Below are positions 1 through 6,044 of a stretch of DNA of 6,807 nt, in pieces. Position 1 is the first letter of the stretch. Each line of letters opens with the position of its first letter. The translations under genes were made by a program, and so were the position numbers. A model generated the notes under the pieces. That model searched no databases. It worked only from the letters and a program-made list of their open reading frames with translations, and was not told the DNA's origin. Source of the stretch: Actinomycetales bacterium (GTDB taxonomy: Bacteria; Actinomycetota; Actinomycetes; Actinomycetales; BWSM-131); assembly GCA_030149025.1 (NCBI GenBank), contig JASBSH010000414.1, forward strand, positions 1 through 6,807, read 5' to 3'.

Positions 1-206
1 CGAGGACTGCGGGGCCACTTGGCGGCTGCGCTGGCCGGCCAGGAGCGACCGCGCACCCGCCGAGCATCGACGGGCCTCGGGCCGTGCGCTCCTCGCGCCG
101 CTCTGACCAGCACTACTCCGGTTAAGTGGAGATCCCTGACGACCAAATTGCTTAGGTCAGCTGACGCAGGCTCTCCGACGAACCATAAGTATGGCTAATT
201 TTGGCT
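1..206. other. No secure gene; possible 3' tail of an upstream reading frame
   Basis: No complete gene is visible here. In frame 2 an open stretch from the window edge ends at a TGA at 104-106; nearly all its codons end in G or C, as in the real genes of this window, so it may be the last 34 codons of a gene starting outside. Its translation (EDCGATWRLRWPARS...) is too short for me to assign. Frame 1 is open to a TAA at 196-198 but has poorer codon use. From about 120 the sequence becomes AT-richer and reads as intergenic, with a perfect palindrome at 156-165 and further small repeats before the ATG at 207. Confidence 0.3.
156..165. promoter_or_regulatory. 10-bp perfect palindrome GTCAGCTGAC
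   Basis: The ten bases are identical to their own reverse complement and lie about 40 bp upstream of the ATG of the decayed AlbA_2 gene, in non-coding, AT-richer sequence. A dimeric regulator site is possible, but a palindrome of this size can occur by chance and no second copy was found in the window. Confidence 0.25.
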
Positions 207-207
207 A
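183..207 (+). promoter_or_regulatory. Likely relic promoter/operator of the AlbA_2 pseudogene
   Basis: Three small signals overlap just before the ATG at 207. CCATA-AG-TATGG (183-194) is a perfect inverted repeat. TGGCTA occurs twice, at 192-197 and 202-207, exactly 10 bp apart, so both copies face the same side of the helix. TAATTT (196-201) fits the actinobacterial -10 pattern TAnnnT and ends five bases before the ATG; there is no Shine-Dalgarno sequence, so a leaderless transcript starting at or near the ATG is plausible. No convincing -35 box is seen. The gene it would drive is dead, so any regulation is probably historical. Confidence 0.3.
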
Positions 208-451
208 TGAACGACGACGAGGTAAGCCCGGATCATCCAGGCGGGTGAGTCGCTGACCGTCGAGTTCAAGCGGCACCGCTCCCGTTCTTACCTGTCGCAG
301 CACGACATCGTCGACACGGTGGTCTGCCTTGCAAATGGTCGGCTGGAACGTCACAGGCGCGCAGCCTTCTTCGGATCTGGTGGAGGACGGGAGCCTCCTC
401 CTACGTGGGGAGCGGCGGGGCGCGCATTACGTGCTCAACGATGCCGACTGA
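207..451 (+). pseudogene. Remnant of a Schlafen AlbA_2-domain DNA-binding/ATPase-like protein
   Basis: Reading across frames recovers both ends of one protein. ATG at 207 gives MNDDEV, then a shift of frame near 223 (an in-frame TAA at 223-225 otherwise blocks it) leads to RIIQAGESLTVEFKRHR and LSQHDIVDTVVCLANG up to about 339. The GES-x-x-VEFK motif followed by DIVxTVVCLAN is the start of the AlbA_2 (Schlafen, formerly AAA_4) domain. The sequence then jumps to VGWNVT (338-355), QARSLLR (about 355-375, another frame) and DLVEDGSLLLRGERRGAHYV (from about 374), ending with a TGA at 449-451. That second block reads like the recognition helix and wing of the C-terminal winged helix common in these proteins. 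Family members are usually several hundred residues; only about 80 codons remain, so most of the gene is deleted and at least three frame breaks are present. Family assignment comes from motif recall. Confidence 0.7.
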
Positions 452-495
452 ACGAACTAACCACGTCTTATCGTGTTTTGGTGCGATCATGGTGT

Positions 496-1731
496 ATGGC
501 CATCGCACCCGAGATCGTCGAGTCGCTGCGAGCGAAGTTCGATGCCCTGTTGCCGCATCTGGACGGAACGGAGCGTGCGCAGCGTTTGACGCTGGCCGCC
601 GAGGCTCGTTCGTTGGGTCATGGCGGAATCGCGGCGGTGGCCCGCGCCTCGGGAGCGTCCCGCTCGCGGGTGCAGCAGGGGGTGGCCGAGCTGGAGCGCG
701 GGGAGGAGCCGACGGGCCGGGTGCGGAGGCCAGGGGGTGGACGCAAGCCGGTGACGCAGACTGACCCCGGAATCGTGGACGCGCTGTTGGGGCTGGTGGA
801 GCCGAGCCGGCGCGGGGATCCGGAGTCCGCGCTGTCGTGGACGACGCTGTCGTTGAATCACCTGGCTGCTGAGCTGGCGCAGCTGGGCCACGATGTCTCG
901 ACGTGGACGGTGGCCAACCTGTTGCGTGAGCAGGGGTTCAGCCTGCAGGCCAATGCCAAGACGATCGAGGGCAGCCAGCATCCGGACCGGGATGGCCAGT
1001 TCAGCTATCTCAACGCGCAGGCCGCGGATCACACCGATGCCGGCGATCCGGTGATCAGTGTGGACACCAAGAAGAAGGAGCTCGTGGGGAACTTCAAGAA
1101 CGGCGGTCGGGAGTGGCGGCCCAAGGGCGAGCCGGTCGCGGTGAACGTGCACGACTTCAAAGACCCGCAGCTGGGGAAGGTGAATCCGTACGGCGTCTAC
1201 GACGTGGCCGCCGATACCGGCTGGCTGTCGGTGGGCACCGATCACGACACCTCCGCCTTCGCCGTCAACACGATCCGTTCCTGGTGGGACACGACCGGCA
1301 GGCACGCCTATCCGGGGGCGCGACGGCTGTTGGTCACCGCCGACGGGGGCGGGTCGAACGGGTACCGCACCAGATTGTGGAAGACGGAGCTGGCCGCCCT
1401 GGCCACCGAGACCGGGCTGGCCATCACCGTCTGCCATCTCCCGCCCGGCACCAGCAAGTGGAACAAGATCGAGCACCGGCTGTTCTCCAGGATCTCAATG
1501 AATTGGCGGGGCCGTCCCTTGACCAGTCACGAGGTCATCCTGAACACGATCGGTGCGATCACCACCGCATCGGGAAGCCCGGTCACAGCGGTCCTCGACA
1601 CAGGCGAGTACCCCGCAGGCGTCAAGATCAGTGACAAGCAGATGCGCGAACTCGAAACCAGCGGAGTCCTCCGCCGCCACGACTGGCACGGCGAATGGAA
1701 CTACACCTTCCACTCGACACGCAGTGAGTAA
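496..1731 (+). CDS. ISAzo13-family DDE transposase
   Basis: This 411-residue protein catalyses DNA strand transfer for its insertion sequence. An N-terminal helix-turn-helix (about residues 40-70, GGIAAVARASGASRSRVQQG) is followed by a basic GGGRKP linker and a second DNA-binding region (about 112-160, ending in LLREQGFSLQANAKT). The RNase H-like catalytic core carries the expected acidic triad: D190 in ISVDTKKKE, D283 in LLVTADGGGSNG and E326 in KWNKIEHRLFS. The GNFKNGG and PPGTSKWNKIEHRLFS blocks are typical of the ISAzo13 group (DDE Rhodopirellula transposase type). Length is normal and no frameshift is seen, so it could be functional. The ATG at 496 is chosen because translation upstream runs into the AlbA_2 remnant: the same frame stays open back to 226 with a GTG at 319, giving a spurious 470-residue version. 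A GTG at 481 is an alternative. No clear ribosome binding site precedes either start. Confidence 0.9.
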   Translation: MAIAPEIVESLRAKFDALLPHLDGTERAQRLTLAAEARSLGHGGIAAVARASGASRSRVQQGVAELERGEEPTGRVRRPGGGRKPVTQTDPGIVDALLGLVEPSRRGDPESALSWTTLSLNHLAAELAQLGHDVSTWTVANLLREQGFSLQANAKTIEGSQHPDRDGQFSYLNAQAADHTDAGDPVISVDTKKKELVGNFKNGGREWRPKGEPVAVNVHDFKDPQLGKVNPYGVYDVAADTGWLSVGTDHDTSAFAVNTIRSWWDTTGRHAYPGARRLLVTADGGGSNGYRTRLWKTELAALATETGLAITVCHLPPGTSKWNKIEHRLFSRISMNWRGRPLTSHEVILNTIGAITTASGSPVTAVLDTGEYPAGVKISDKQMRELETSGVLRRHDWHGEWNYTFHSTRSE

Positions 1732-1737
1732 TTCACT
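1723..1737. repeat. Short inverted repeat over the transposase stop codon
   Basis: AGTGA-GTAAT-TCACT is a perfect 5-bp stem with a 5-base loop and contains the transposase TAA (1729-1731). It could fold at the end of the transposase mRNA or belong to the subterminal right end of the element. It is too weak to call a terminator with confidence. Confidence 0.3.
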
Positions 1738-1749
1738 CGTGCCCCCTAA

Positions 1750-2637
1750 CTAAGACTTCATCCACTCCTCCGCCAGGTCGATTCGCCGCCGTGTGGACCG
1801 CTCCCAGTCCGGCTGCCCGACCCGATGCGGCCCGGTCGCCAACGAGATCAGGACGCCGGCCACGCAATACCGCAGCTCGGTGCGGTCGACGACGTGGTCG
1901 CCAGCCCTGAGCCACCCGTCCGCGATCTCGGTGAGGTGCCGGCCCTGGGACGGGTAGACACCGCGCAGCACGTGGAGGTGGGCGATGGCGCAGGCGAGAT
2001 CGTCGGCGCGACGGCCCGGTCCGACCCGGTCGAGATCGAGCAGGCCGGTGATCCACGGCCCCCGCACCAGCAGCTGCCCCTCGTGGAGATCGCCGTGGGT
2101 GGGCTGGTCGACCGGCAGGTCGCCGACCGCGGCGTGGATCTCGGCAGCGAGGTCAGTTATGCGTGTGGCGTCCTGCGGCAGGACTCTCCCCAGCTCCCGG
2201 GCGTAGTGGACGACGTGCTGGCTCCAGGACCCGCGCCGGCGCAGGGCCATGACCTCCTGTGGGAGGCGGTCCAGCAGCCGGACGAGCCGCTCCCCGGAGG
2301 GCGCCGGCCCGCCGGAGCCGAGCTGCTGACGCAAGCTGGCGCCGTCCAGGGCCTCAAGCAGGACCACGCCGCGGTCGGTCCAGGCGAGGCTTCGCGGCAC
2401 GGGCAGCCCCGCGTCGTGCAGCAGAACGTGACGCTCGTGCAGACCTGAGGCAAGGTGCGGGCGGACCGCCTTGACGAAGGCCCGCCCGCCGGGCCAGCTC
2501 ACCTCGTACACGGCCCGGCGACCCGGGCGGTGGGTGCGGCGACGCAGACGCAACCACTCGCCGTCCGGGTTCCCGTCCTTCAAACCTCCCCAGCGGAGCA
2601 GCCGCGCGACCTCTCGCCTGTCCAGGCTGGTCGCCAC
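1750..2637 (-). CDS. APH-fold phosphotransferase (aminoglycoside/small-molecule kinase-like)
   Basis: This 295-residue protein has the protein-kinase-like fold of the aminoglycoside phosphotransferase (APH) superfamily and should transfer the ATP gamma-phosphate to a hydroxyl of a small molecule that cannot be predicted. Visible motifs: the ATP-binding lysine K56 in GRAFVKAV; the catalytic loop HGDLHEGQ at 181-188 with catalytic base D183; and the metal-binding segment GLLDLDRVGPGRRADDLA, with D201 and D203 as candidate metal ligands. Q188 stands where classical APH enzymes have Asn. There is no signal peptide; it is cytosolic. The GTG at 2635-2637 is chosen because it lies 2 nt after the DUF488 stop, implying translational coupling; the frame is open further upstream, but that part is an arginine-rich shadow of the DUF488 gene. 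The last codons and TAG (1750-1752) sit at the insertion-sequence edge, so the extreme C-terminus may not be original. A true resistance role is unproven. Confidence 0.8.
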   Translation of the reverse strand: MATSLDRREVARLLRWGGLKDGNPDGEWLRLRRRTHRPGRRAVYEVSWPGGRAFVKAVRPHLASGLHERHVLLHDAGLPVPRSLAWTDRGVVLLEALDGASLRQQLGSGGPAPSGERLVRLLDRLPQEVMALRRRGSWSQHVVHYARELGRVLPQDATRITDLAAEIHAAVGDLPVDQPTHGDLHEGQLLVRGPWITGLLDLDRVGPGRRADDLACAIAHLHVLRGVYPSQGRHLTEIADGWLRAGDHVVDRTELRYCVAGVLISLATGPHRVGQPDWERSTRRRIDLAEEWMKS

Positions 2638-2639
2638 CG

Positions 2640-3173
2640 TCAGCCGCCGTCCCAGACCACGAGGCCGTCGTTGCGGAGGCGCGCGCCCTCGGCGACCGGA
2701 TGCGGACTGAGCCGTCCGTCGTGAGCCAGGTGCTCGACGTCCAACTCCGTGGTGAGGCCGACGACGTCGGCGACGAGCCGGCGATGGCAACGCCACCACA
2801 GCGACTCGCTGCAACAGATGACGGTTCGGCGCTCGCGGGCGTCGTCCAGCAGGTCGGCGAGGGCGGCGGTGAACTCGGGCGTACGCGTGTAGGCCGCGTA
2901 GGCGCGGAAGGCCTTGACCTGCCACCACGCGTCGGTATCGGCGTTGTCGTCCTTCGGCAGCGAGCGGCGGCCACCGAGCCGGACGTCCCAGCGGTAGTCG
3001 ACGCCGGCCTCGGGGAGCCAGCGCTCCATCTCCTCGCGCCGCATCATCGGGTGTGCGCGGCTGCCCGGGAACCGTCGGATGTCGACGAGCAGCTCGACGC
3101 CGGCCCCCTTCAGCAGGGCGGCGAGCTCGTCGGCGCTCGCGGTGCCGTGCCCCACGGTGAGCAGCGTCGTCAT
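2640..3173 (-). CDS. DUF488 domain protein
   Basis: A 177-residue cytosolic protein of the DUF488 family (biochemical role not established). Hallmarks are present in order: the N-terminal TVGHGTASADELAALLK segment, the ELLVDIRRFPGSRAHP strand-loop (about residues 27-42), LGGRRSLP (67-73), and a C-terminal CCSE-x5-CHR signature, with C120, C121, E123, C129, H130 and R131. These conserved Cys, Glu, His and Arg residues suggest a catalytic or metal-binding site, but that is inference. The ATG at 3171-3173 begins exactly at the conserved MTTLLTVGHG start; the longer frame upstream to 3527 is antisense to the peptidase gene. No strong Shine-Dalgarno is seen; ATCGTG at 3180-3185 (CACGAT on the coding strand) lies 6 nt upstream as a weak -10-like hexamer. 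The kinase gene follows 2 nt after the stop, so the two form a unit. Confidence 0.85.
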   Translation of the reverse strand: MTTLLTVGHGTASADELAALLKGAGVELLVDIRRFPGSRAHPMMRREEMERWLPEAGVDYRWDVRLGGRRSLPKDDNADTDAWWQVKAFRAYAAYTRTPEFTAALADLLDDARERRTVICCSESLWWRCHRRLVADVVGLTTELDVEHLAHDGRLSPHPVAEGARLRNDGLVVWDGG

Positions 3174-3191
3174 GCGGCCATCGTGCCTGCC

Positions 3192-3255
3192 GGCTTCCGG
3201 GCCCGGCTTCCGGACCGGGCTTCCGGGCTGTGCTTCCTGCGGGGCTTCCTGTCCG
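3192..3255. repeat. Tandem repeat, 13-bp period, five units
   Basis: The heptamer GGCTTCC (TGCTTCC once) begins at 3192, 3205, 3218, 3231 and 3243, so the units are 13, 13, 13, 12 and about 13 bp. The first three units are close to GGCTTCCGGGCCC (GGCTTCCGGACCG, GGCTTCCGGGCTG); the last two diverge after the heptamer (TGCTTCCTGCGG, GGCTTCCTGTCCG). The array lies between the divergent DUF488 and peptidase starts and includes CCGG-rich segments able to pair with each other. Slipped-strand expansion would explain it; a regulatory role is possible but not shown. Confidence 0.75.
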
Positions 3256-3302
3256 ACTACCGGGCCGGCGGCAGCCTGTCGGTCAACCGTCGCCGCGGCG
3301 GC

Positions 3303-3308
3303 TAGCGT
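3303..3308 (+). promoter_or_regulatory. Putative -10 element of a leaderless peptidase transcript
   Basis: TAGCGT matches the actinobacterial -10 pattern TAnnnT and is followed by 7 bases and then the GTG start at 3316. There is no purine-rich Shine-Dalgarno sequence before the GTG. Together this fits transcription starting at or next to the start codon. No good -35 hexamer is visible; GGTCAA at 3281-3286 is at a suitable distance but matches poorly. Confidence 0.45.
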
Positions 3309-3315
3309 TGCCCGG

Positions 3316-5466
3316 GTGAGCACCCCTGTCGCGCCGTCCGCCGAGCACCGCCCCCACGTCCGCGAGCACCACGGCGACCGGGTCGAGGACCCGTTCGAGT
3401 GGCTGCGCGACAAGGACGACCAAGCGGTCATCGCCCACCTCGAGGCGGAGAACGAGTACGCCGAGGCGGTCACCGCCCACCTGGGGCCGCTGCGTAAGGC
3501 GATCTTCCACGAGATCAAGACCCGCACCCAGGAGACGGACCTCTCGGTGCCGGTGCGGCGCGGCGACTGGTGGTACTACGGCCGCACCAGCGAGGGCAAG
3601 CAGTACGTGACTCACTGCCGGGTGGCGGCGGGGCGCGGCCGGCCTGAGCTGGAGCCCGGTCAGGACGTCGACGGCGAGCAGGTGCTGCTCGACGGCAACG
3701 TCGAGGCCGAGGGGCACGAGTTCTTCTCCCTCGGCGGCTTCGAGATCAGCCCGGACGGCGCCCAGCTCGCCTATGCGGTGGACGTTGCGGGTGACGAACG
3801 GTTTGCGTTGAAAGTCAAGGACCTTCGGTCCGGCGAGATCGTCGACGAGGCCGTGGACAACATCGGGTACGGCCTCGCCTGGTCGCTCGACAGGCAGTAC
3901 CTGTTCTACACACGGGTGGACGAGGCGTGGCGGCCGTACCAGGTGTGGCGCCACCGCATCGGGACGGCTGTGGACGAGGACGTCCAGGTCTTCGAGGAGA
4001 TGGACGAGCGGTTCTGGATGGGGATAGGGGCGTCTCGCGACGACCGGCAGATCCTCATCACGGTCGGGTCGAAGACGACCTCCGAGGCGCTGATCATCGA
4101 CGCGGTCCGTCCCCTGGACCCGCCGCGAGTCGTCGCGCCGCGTGAAGACGGGGTGGAGTACGACGTCGAACCGGCCGGCGACTGCCTGTTGATCGTGCAC
4201 AACCGGACGCACAAGGACTTCGAGCTGGCCTGGGCGCCGCTGGATTCCACCAGCCACGAGGACTGGGAGCCGCTGCTGGTTCCCGGTGAGGGCGAGCGGA
4301 TCTCGCGTGTCGAGGCGTTCGCGGACCACGCGGTCGTCGGCCTGCGCAGCAACGGCCTGACCGCCGTGCGCGTGCTGCCGCGCGTTGCCGTCGAGGGCGG
4401 CACCACCGACGGCGCGGTCGCCGAGCGCGGGCGGCGCGGGTTCGGCGAACCGTGGGACGTGCCGGTCGAGGAACCGGTCTACACGATCCGGGTCGGCGCC
4501 AACCCCGCTTGGGACGCCGCCGAGGTGCAGGTGGTCGTGGAGTCCCTCGTGACACCGCGATCCGTCTACGACGTGTCCGTGTCGACCGGCGAGATGACTC
4601 TGCTGAAGCGGCAACCCGTTCTCGGCGGCTACGACCCGGCGGACTACGTGCAGCGCCGGGAGTGGGCGACTGCGGAGGACGGGACGCAGATCCCCATCTC
4701 GCTGGTGGCCCGCACCGGCATCGAGCCGGACGGCACCGCCCCCGGACTGCTCTACGGCTACGGGTCGTACGAACACTCCATCGATCCCTCCTTCTCGGTC
4801 GCACGGCTCTCGATGCTCGACCGCGGGGTCGTGTTCGCCATCGCCCATATCCGCGGTGGCGGCGAGATGGGGCGCACCTGGTACGAGCAGGGACGGCTGA
4901 ACGACAAGAAGAACACGTTCAGCGACTTCATCGCTTGTGCCGACCACCTCGTCTCGTCGGGATGGGTGGCCGCCGACCGGCTCGGCGCCGAAGGCCGCTC
5001 TGCCGGAGGGCTGCTGATCGGCGCCGCGGTGAACCAGGCGCCGTCCCGTTTCCGCGTCGTGCACGCGGGGGTGCCGTTCGTCGACGCGCTGACCACCGTG
5101 CTCGACCCCTCACTCCCGTTGACCGTTACCGAGTGGGAGGAGTGGGGCGACCCCTTGCACGACCCGGCCGTGTACGAGTACATGCGCAGCTACACCCCCT
5201 ACGAGAACATCCAGCCGGTCGAGTACCCGGCCATCCTCGCGACCACCAGCCTCAACGACACCCGCGTCCACTACGTGGAGCCGGCGAAGTGGGTCGCCCG
5301 GTTGCGGGAGACGGTCAAGAACGACCCGTCGCAGCGGCCGATCCTGCTGAAGACCGAGATGGTGGCCGGGCACGGCGGCCGGTCCGGGCGCTACAACGCC
5401 TGGGAGGAGTACGCCTGGGAGCTGGCGTTCGTACTCGACCAGCTCGACGCGGCCGAGCTCGCCTAA
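3316..5466 (+). CDS. ptrB: Oligopeptidase B-type S9A serine peptidase
   Basis: A 716-residue member of the prolyl oligopeptidase family (S9A), of oligopeptidase B (protease II) type, which cleaves short peptides after Lys or Arg in the cytosol. The N-terminal part (about 1-430) begins with the typical EHHGDRVEDPFEWLRD and forms the beta-propeller that limits access by large substrates. The alpha/beta hydrolase domain (about 480-716) holds YGYGSYE, HIRGGGEMGRTWYEQGRL and the triad: S562 in EGRSAGGLL, D648 in TSLNDTRV and H686 in AGHGGRSGR. E606-W-E608 before EWGDP matches the acidic pair that gives oligopeptidase B its preference for basic P1 residues. Length is normal, with no signal peptide. 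The GTG at 3316 is chosen because the family N-terminus starts there; an in-frame extension back to 3079 would overlap the DUF488 gene antisense. Divergent from the DUF488/kinase unit and followed by a hairpin, it is probably transcribed alone. Confidence 0.93.
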   Translation: MSTPVAPSAEHRPHVREHHGDRVEDPFEWLRDKDDQAVIAHLEAENEYAEAVTAHLGPLRKAIFHEIKTRTQETDLSVPVRRGDWWYYGRTSEGKQYVTHCRVAAGRGRPELEPGQDVDGEQVLLDGNVEAEGHEFFSLGGFEISPDGAQLAYAVDVAGDERFALKVKDLRSGEIVDEAVDNIGYGLAWSLDRQYLFYTRVDEAWRPYQVWRHRIGTAVDEDVQVFEEMDERFWMGIGASRDDRQILITVGSKTTSEALIIDAVRPLDPPRVVAPREDGVEYDVEPAGDCLLIVHNRTHKDFELAWAPLDSTSHEDWEPLLVPGEGERISRVEAFADHAVVGLRSNGLTAVRVLPRVAVEGGTTDGAVAERGRRGFGEPWDVPVEEPVYTIRVGANPAWDAAEVQVVVESLVTPRSVYDVSVSTGEMTLLKRQPVLGGYDPADYVQRREWATAEDGTQIPISLVARTGIEPDGTAPGLLYGYGSYEHSIDPSFSVARLSMLDRGVVFAIAHIRGGGEMGRTWYEQGRLNDKKNTFSDFIACADHLVSSGWVAADRLGAEGRSAGGLLIGAAVNQAPSRFRVVHAGVPFVDALTTVLDPSLPLTVTEWEEWGDPLHDPAVYEYMRSYTPYENIQPVEYPAILATTSLNDTRVHYVEPAKWVARLRETVKNDPSQRPILLKTEMVAGHGGRSGRYNAWEEYAWELAFVLDQLDAAELA

Positions 5467-5482
5467 GCGCTCGCTGCGTCGG

Positions 5483-5503
5483 GCCGTAGTTCGCTCCTAC
5501 GGC
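5483..5503 (+). terminator. Hairpin terminator after the peptidase gene
   Basis: GCCGTAG (5483-5489) and CTACGGC (5497-5503) form a perfect 7-bp stem with a 7-base loop, starting 16 bases after the peptidase TAA. No T-run follows, as is common for intrinsic terminators in high-GC actinobacteria. It separates the peptidase from the lipoprotein operon. Confidence 0.6.
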
Positions 5504-5576
5504 GCCGTCCGTGCTGGGTGGATTTGCACCGCTTCTCGGGGAGCGCCGGGGCGACACCGGTGCCACAGTGACGGCC

Positions 5577-6044
5577 ATGCACGACAGTGAGATCGACCAT
5601 GGGCGGGCGGGGAGCCGGTTCGGGCGCGGTCTCTCACCCGGCGCTCTGGTGTCGCGAGCGTCCCTCGCCTGCGCTGCGGTGGCGGCCCTGCTCGTCGTCT
5701 CGGGCTGCGCGAGCAGCAAGGCGCCCGAGGCCGAGGACGCAGCGTTGAGGTTCTACCAGGCCTTCGAAGGTTCGGATGGCGCGACCGCATGCGACCTGCT
5801 GGCCCCGAAGACGCGCGACGACGTCGCGAGCTCCAGCGGGACGGACTGTGCGAAGGCGATCCTCGAGGAGCAGCTCCCCGCGGTGGAAAGCCCTTCCGGA
5901 ACAACCGTTTTCGGCGACCAGGCTCAGGTGAAGCTCGGCGCCGAGACCGTCTTCCTCGCCGAGTTCCCCGACGGCTGGAAGGTCGTGGCGGCAGGGTGCA
6001 CGCCGAACGGGGACCTGCCGTACGACTGTGAGGTGCAGGCCTGA
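5577..6044 (+). CDS. Small secreted lipoprotein, four-cysteine, function unknown
   Basis: A predicted 155-residue lipoprotein anchored to the outer face of the membrane. A hydrophobic segment (about residues 27-41, ASLACAAVAALLVV) ends in the lipobox VSGC, making C44 the lipidated cysteine; a short ASSKAPEAED linker follows. The mature domain of about 105 residues starts with a helix (AALRFYQAFEGSDGATACDLL) and ends in strands (FLAEFPDGWKVVAAGC, PYDCEVQA), an arrangement like NTF2-like actinobacterial lipoproteins. Mature cysteines C72, C91, C141 and C151 could form two disulfides. Start choice is uncertain: the ATG at 5577 gives an unusually long 25-residue region before the hydrophobic core; a GTG at 5649 would give a compact MSRASLACAA signal peptide; a GTG at 5568 is also in frame. 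No clear Shine-Dalgarno precedes any of them; CACAGT at 5564-5569 is a weak -10-like hexamer 7 nt before the ATG. First gene of a coupled operon; its TGA overlaps the next ATG. Confidence 0.8.
   Translation: MHDSEIDHGRAGSRFGRGLSPGALVSRASLACAAVAALLVVSGCASSKAPEAEDAALRFYQAFEGSDGATACDLLAPKTRDDVASSSGTDCAKAILEEQLPAVESPSGTTVFGDQAQVKLGAETVFLAEFPDGWKVVAAGCTPNGDLPYDCEVQA
6030..6035 (+). promoter_or_regulatory. Ribosome binding site for the 27-residue membrane peptide
   Basis: GAGGTG lies inside the last codons of the lipoprotein gene, 8 bases before the ATG at 6044. It is the clearest Shine-Dalgarno match among the genes of this window and supports translation of the short reading frame. Confidence 0.55.

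Larger units (their letters stand above)
461..1747 (+). mobile_element. ISAzo13-family insertion sequence (ends approximate)
   Basis: One transposase gene fills almost the whole segment, as expected for a simple insertion sequence of about 1.3 kb. The ends are not settled. Model A: the hexamer AACTAA at 455-460 and 1748-1753 is a target duplication, giving the coordinates used here, but the resulting termini show no good inverted repeat. Model B: GTCTTA at 465-470 is matched by its reverse complement TAAGAC at 1751-1756, with a second imperfect match inside (GGTGCGA on the left, GGCACGA read inward from the right); this gives imperfect terminal inverted repeats and a slightly shifted element. 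In both models the element lies just after the AlbA_2 pseudogene's stop and against the 3' end of the minus-strand kinase gene, so it landed between two convergent genes. Confidence 0.55.

Noticed and set aside
319..495. Extended N-terminus of the transposase from the GTG at 319
   Set aside because: This part is the AlbA_2 remnant read in a frame that happens to stay open; family transposases start near the ATG at 496.
2638..2928. Upstream extension of the kinase reading frame
   Set aside because: The added part is arginine- and proline-rich and overlaps the DUF488 gene in another frame; the GTG just after the DUF488 stop fits coupling.
3192..3255. CRISPR array
   Set aside because: Units are only 13 bp with no spacers between them and no cas genes nearby; it is a simple tandem repeat.
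3079..3315. In-frame upstream extension of the peptidase
   Set aside because: It runs antisense through the DUF488 gene and across the tandem repeat; the conserved peptidase N-terminus begins just after the GTG at 3316.
3283..5064. Long antisense frame of 593 codons across the peptidase gene
   Set aside because: High GC at third positions of the peptidase creates open frames on the opposite strand; the translation is low-complexity and no domain is visible.
4452..5489. Second plus-strand frame of 345 codons inside the peptidase
   Set aside because: Its product is arginine-rich and low-complexity, and it lies wholly over the catalytic domain of the peptidase, which is in another frame and has an intact triad.
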